DNA of 64,000 bases, taken from contig NZ_FOVG01000004.1 of the NCBI RefSeq assembly GCF_900115075.1, forward strand, positions 372,001-436,000, written 5' to 3'. The position numbers and the translations under genes are program-made. Position 1 is the first letter of the stretch; every line of letters begins with the position of its first letter. This stretch comes from Candidatus Pantoea varia. Lineage in GTDB: Bacteria > Pseudomonadota > Gammaproteobacteria > Enterobacterales > Enterobacteriaceae. The notes under the pieces are model-generated. The model did no database searches. It had not been told where the DNA came from and saw only the letters and a list, made by a program, of their open reading frames with translations. Shown in pieces: positions 60,851 through 64,000 of this stretch.

Positions 60851-61399
60851 CTAAAGCTGCAAAAAGTGCTCGCGGTAGTAAGCCAGCTCCGCCACAGACT
60901 CACGAATATCATCCAGCGCCTGGTGCGTGCCGCCTTTTTTGAAGCCAGGAAGGATATCCGGTTTCCAGCGACGCGCCAGCTCTTTCAGGGTACTCACATC
61001 CAGGTAGCGATAGTGGAAATACGCTTCCAGCTCAGGCATGTACTTAAACAGGAAGCGGCGATCCTGCCCGATGCTGTTGCCACAGATAGGCGACGTGTTG
61101 GCCGGAACCCACTGTTTCAGGAACTCAATGGTCGCCAGCTCTGCTGCGCGGTCGTCAATCTTACTCTCCTTTACCCGCGCAACCAGACCGCTGTTGGTAT
61201 GGGTGCGTACGTTCCACTCATCCATCAGCGCCAGCTGCGCATCGGACTGATGAACGGCCATGACTGGCCCTTCCGCCAGAATGTTCAGGTTGGCGTCCGT
61301 CACCAGGGTCGCAATCTCAATAATGCGATCGTGCGTCGGATCAAGTCCGGTCATCTCAAGATCAATCCAGATCAGATTCTGTTCATTTCCAGTAGCCAT
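60851..61399 (-). CDS. orn: Oligoribonuclease
   Basis: 182 residues from the ATG at 61399, with AGGAAAC upstream; the frame starts earlier at 61429 but similarity begins here. DEDDh 3'-5' exonuclease: the Exo I motif IDLEMTGLD is at about 11-19, and the final Asp is in [10 protein letters not shown] (about 160). It degrades two- to five-base RNAs, including pGpG, to mononucleotides, and is essential in E. coli. It is divergent from rsgA. Confidence 0.96.
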   Translation of the reverse strand: MATGNEQNLIWIDLEMTGLDPTHDRIIEIATLVTDANLNILAEGPVMAVHQSDAQLALMDEWNVRTHTNSGLVARVKESKIDDRAAELATIEFLKQWVPANTSPICGNSIGQDRRFLFKYMPELEAYFHYRYLDVSTLKELARRWKPDILPGFKKGGTHQALDDIRESVAELAYYREHFLQL

Positions 61400-61500
61400 G
61401 CTGTTTCCTGCGGTTGCTGTAGTCGTCATTCACGATGAATAAGGTGTATCATAGACGTTTTGCCCAGCCGGGCGAAATCTGGCTAATGCTGTGAGGGTGA

Positions 61501-62550
61501 GTGAGTAAAAATAAACTGTCGAAAGGCCAACAACGTCGCGTAAGCGCTAACCACGATCGCCGTCTCAACCAACGCAGAGAGCGTCCGGAAGCGGATGACA
61601 ACCTGTTCGGTGAAACTGCAGATGGGGTCGTTGTTAGTCGTTTTGGCATGCATGCTGATGTTGAGGATAGCGCAGGCGTCGCCCACCGCTGCAATATCCG
61701 CCGTACTATCCGTTCGCTGGTCACGGGCGACCGGGTGATGTGGCGTCCCGCCACCAGCGGCGGCAAAGGCATTGTTGAAGCGGTGCATGAGCGCACCAGC
61801 GTATTAACCCGCCCCGATTTTTACGATGGCGTGAAGCCGATGGCGGCGAATATCAATCAGATCATCGTCGTTTCAGCGATCCTGCCGGAACTGTCGCTGA
61901 ACATCATCGATCGCTATCTGGTTGCCAGCGAAACGCTGGACATCGAACCGTTGCTGGTACTGAACAAAACCGATCTGCTGGATGACAAGGCGCGCGCCTT
62001 TGTCGATCAGCAGATGGATATCTATCGCGATATTGGCTATCGCGTGGTGATGGTCTCCAGCCGGGCGAAAAACGGCCTGGACGATCTGAAAGCGGCCTTA
62101 ACCGACCGTGTGAGTATCTTTGCCGGTCAGTCCGGGGTGGGTAAGTCGAGTCTGCTGAACGCCCTGCTCGGCTTCGACAAAGAAGAGCAGGTCGCGATTC
62201 TGACCAACGAAGTGTCGGATGGCTCAGGCTTAGGCCAGCACACAACCACCGCATCGCGCCTGTATCACTTCCCGGACGGCGGCGACGTGATCGATTCTCC
62301 TGGCGTACGTGAGTTCGGTTTGTGGCATCTGGAGCCGGAACAGGTTACCCGCGGGTTTGTCGAATTCCGTGCATACCTGGGCGATTGCAAATTCCGCGAT
62401 TGTAAACACGGCAGCGATCCTGGCTGTGCCATTCGTGAAGCGGTCGAACAGGGAAAAATCAACCGTTCCCGTTTCGATAACTACCACCGTATCCTGGAAA
62501 GCATGGCGCAGGTAAAAACGCGTAAAAACTTCCCTGATGGTGAAAGTTAA
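61501..62550 (+). CDS. rsgA: RsgA, small-subunit maturation GTPase
   Basis: 349 residues from a GTG at 61501, preceded by GAGGG. An N-terminal OB fold, a circularly permuted GTPase with NKTDLL (G4, about 158) before [11 protein letters not shown] (G1, about 210) and DSPGVREFG (G3, about 265), and a C-terminal zinc finger ([14 protein letters not shown], about 297-310). It checks late 30S subunits and releases RbfA. It is divergent from orn and followed by psd. Confidence 0.95.
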   Translation: MSKNKLSKGQQRRVSANHDRRLNQRRERPEADDNLFGETADGVVVSRFGMHADVEDSAGVAHRCNIRRTIRSLVTGDRVMWRPATSGGKGIVEAVHERTSVLTRPDFYDGVKPMAANINQIIVVSAILPELSLNIIDRYLVASETLDIEPLLVLNKTDLLDDKARAFVDQQMDIYRDIGYRVVMVSSRAKNGLDDLKAALTDRVSIFAGQSGVGKSSLLNALLGFDKEEQVAILTNEVSDGSGLGQHTTTASRLYHFPDGGDVIDSPGVREFGLWHLEPEQVTRGFVEFRAYLGDCKFRDCKHGSDPGCAIREAVEQGKINRSRFDNYHRILESMAQVKTRKNFPDGES

Positions 62551-62722
62551 TCGGTATAACCGCGTCTGAACAGATAAGCCGGTGCATTTTGCGAAGTGCA
62601 TTCCATTCGTGCGTCCAGACCGTGCAGCGTGCCGGAAATCGGGTATAGTCGCCATCTGAACGGGGCGCTGCTACAATCCGCCCCCTTTTTTTACAACGTC
62701 CTAAAATAGCCAGGAGGCTAAG

Positions 62723-63622
62723 GTGTTTGATCGTTTAAAACTCGGCTTGAATCATATTCTCCCGAAGAAATGGCTGACTGAACTTGCCGGTTGGGGCGCC
62801 AGTCGCCGCGGTGGTTGGTTGACCAAACTGGTCATTGACATCTTTGTCTGGTTTTACAAAGTCGACATGGCGGAGGCGCGTAAGCCCGATACTGCCAGCT
62901 ATCGCACCTTTAATGACTTTTTTGTCCGTCCGCTGAAAGACGATGCACGTCCGGTGGATGCCGACGCCAGCCTCATCGCCCTGCCCGCAGATGGTGCTAT
63001 CAGCCAGCTCGGCCACATTGAAGGCGATCAGATTTTCCAGGCGAAAGGTCATCACTACACTATCGATGCTCTGCTGGCGGGTGATGAGCAGATGGCAGCC
63101 CGTTTTGTTGATGGCGAGTTCGTCACCACCTATCTGGCACCGCGTGACTATCACCGCGTCCATATGCCGTGCAACGGCATCCTGCGTGAAATGATTTATG
63201 TGCCTGGCGACCTCTATTCCGTCAATCCGCTGACCGCGCGTAATATTCCGAACCTGTTCGCCCGTAATGAGCGCGTTATCTGTTACTTCGAAACCGACAT
63301 CGGGCCGATGGTACAGATCCTTGTCGGCGCTACTATTGTCGGCAGCATTGAAACCGTCTGGGCTGGCACCATCACGCCACCGCGTGAAGGTGTGATTAAA
63401 CGCTGGCACTATCCGGCAGCGGATGATGAAGGCGCCGTAGTGCTGCTGAAAGGTCAGGAAATGGGCCGCTTTAAACTCGGCTCTACCGTCATCAACCTCT
63501 TCGCTCCGGGCCGCGTCAAACTGGCTGAAAGCCTGGAAGCAGAAAGCAAAACCCGTCTGGGCCAACCGCTGGCGATTGCGTTGCCGGTCGCGACAGACAT
63601 TTCCGACGTCATCGTCGATTAA
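62723..63622 (+). CDS. psd: Phosphatidylserine decarboxylase proenzyme
   Basis: 299 residues from a GTG at 62723, with AGGAGG 8 bp upstream. It makes phosphatidylethanolamine from phosphatidylserine at the inner membrane. The self-cleavage site LGST is at residues 252-255, so Ser254 becomes the pyruvoyl group, at the same number as in E. coli. The tail after about 290 is short compared with E. coli (322 residues). It is 14 bp upstream of mscM, an operon known in E. coli. Confidence 0.96.
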   Translation: MFDRLKLGLNHILPKKWLTELAGWGASRRGGWLTKLVIDIFVWFYKVDMAEARKPDTASYRTFNDFFVRPLKDDARPVDADASLIALPADGAISQLGHIEGDQIFQAKGHHYTIDALLAGDEQMAARFVDGEFVTTYLAPRDYHRVHMPCNGILREMIYVPGDLYSVNPLTARNIPNLFARNERVICYFETDIGPMVQILVGATIVGSIETVWAGTITPPREGVIKRWHYPAADDEGAVVLLKGQEMGRFKLGSTVINLFAPGRVKLAESLEAESKTRLGQPLAIALPVATDISDVIVD

Positions 63623-63636
63623 ATTGAGTGTCCTCT

Positions 63637-64000
63637 GTGCGTTCGATTCTCCTCCTGCTGCTGAGCCTGTGGCTCAGCAGCCCGGCCTTCGCGGCCAGCC
63701 TTCCTGATGCCAGCCAGCTCAAACAGCAGCTGGAAGAGGTAAAATCGGCCAAAAGCTCACCGTCTCAGACGGAGCAGATCCAGACGATTGAAGCCGCCCT
63801 GAACTTCCTCTCTGAACGTGATGAATCGCTGGAGCGCGCGGCGCAATATCAGCAGGTCATTGATGACTTCCCGCGTCTGGCGCGCGAACTGCGTCAGCAG
63901 ATTGCTGCGCTGAGTGACAGCGGGAAAACCGTGCGAAACAACATGAGCAGCGCCGAGCTGGATCAGGAGATCCTGCAGGTCAGCAGCCAGTTGCTGGAAG
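63637..64000 (+). CDS. mscM: MscM (YjeP), miniconductance mechanosensitive channel (3' end missing)
   Basis: Starts with GTG at 63637 and runs off the window after about 121 codons of a protein of roughly 1100 residues. A signal peptide (about 1-18, LLLLLSLWLSSPAFA) is followed by the start of the periplasmic coiled-coil domain, with YQQVIDDFPRLARELRQQI and ILQVSSQLLE as in E. coli MscM. The channel protects against osmotic downshock. It is co-transcribed with psd. Confidence 0.93.
   Translation, partial: MRSILLLLLSLWLSSPAFAASLPDASQLKQQLEEVKSAKSSPSQTEQIQTIEAALNFLSERDESLERAAQYQQVIDDFPRLARELRQQIAALSDSGKTVRNNMSSAELDQEILQVSSQLLE

Noticed and set aside
62551..62722. A sigma-E promoter upstream of psd, as in E. 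coli
   Set aside because: GGAAATC is followed by TCTGAA at only 14 bp, too short for the sigma-E spacing, and the -35 match is partial.

Overview
The window looks like chromosomal DNA of an enterobacterium of the Erwiniaceae, most likely Pantoea. Proteins are close to E. coli K-12 orthologues along almost the whole length, GC is moderately high, and gene order follows two E. coli blocks. The genus is an inference from gene content and similarity; no rRNA is present to confirm it.

Layout. (1) 1-4435: lpoA (5' end missing), yraN, diaA, dolP, then the divergent pair yhaK/yhaJ, a block near 70 min in E. coli. (2) 4441-12039: a nine-gene minus-strand catabolic cluster absent from E. coli K-12. 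It has two integral membrane proteins (DUF4310 and DUF4311 types), three small soluble proteins (a stand-alone PRD protein, an SFCGS-type glycine-rich protein, a DUF4312 protein), an amidohydrolase, a DgaE-like PLP enzyme, a DgaF-like aldolase, and a PRD/EIIB/EIIA transcriptional activator. (3) 12334-63622 and beyond: an almost unbroken but inverted version of the E. coli 94-96 min region: cybC, pmbA, darP, a KdgM-type porin, mpl, fbp, a chemoreceptor, ppa, ytfP, tamB-tamA, ytfL, ytfK, ytfJ, cysQ, cpdB, fklB, ytfB, the rpsF-priB-rpsR-rplI operon, yjfP, a second chemoreceptor, bsmA, aidB, rlmB, rnr, nsrR, purA, yjeT, hflC-hflK-hflX, hfq, miaA, mutL, amiB, tsaE, nnr, queG, three tRNA-Gly genes, orn, rsgA, psd and the start of mscM. 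No insertion sequence, prophage or CRISPR array was seen.

The most interesting system is the cluster at 4441-12039. Its enzymes point to uptake, hydrolysis, ammonia elimination and aldol cleavage of an acylated or amidated amino-sugar acid, with PTS-linked control, but the transport components belong to uncharacterised families and the substrate is unknown. It lies at the junction of the two syntenic blocks.

A second notable element is at about 60090-60340, between queG and the tRNA-Gly genes, where E. coli has datA. Four sequences fit the DnaA-box consensus, two of them perfect, and one perfect IHF consensus lies between the two box pairs. With diaA in the same window, two parts of DnaA control are represented. 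Smaller points include sigma-28-type promoters before both chemoreceptors, two full-length ERIC elements (one inside the hflX-hflK-hflC run), an internal 19-codon duplication in rnr, an unusual cysteine spacing in NsrR, and the absence of msrA from its usual place beside tamA.
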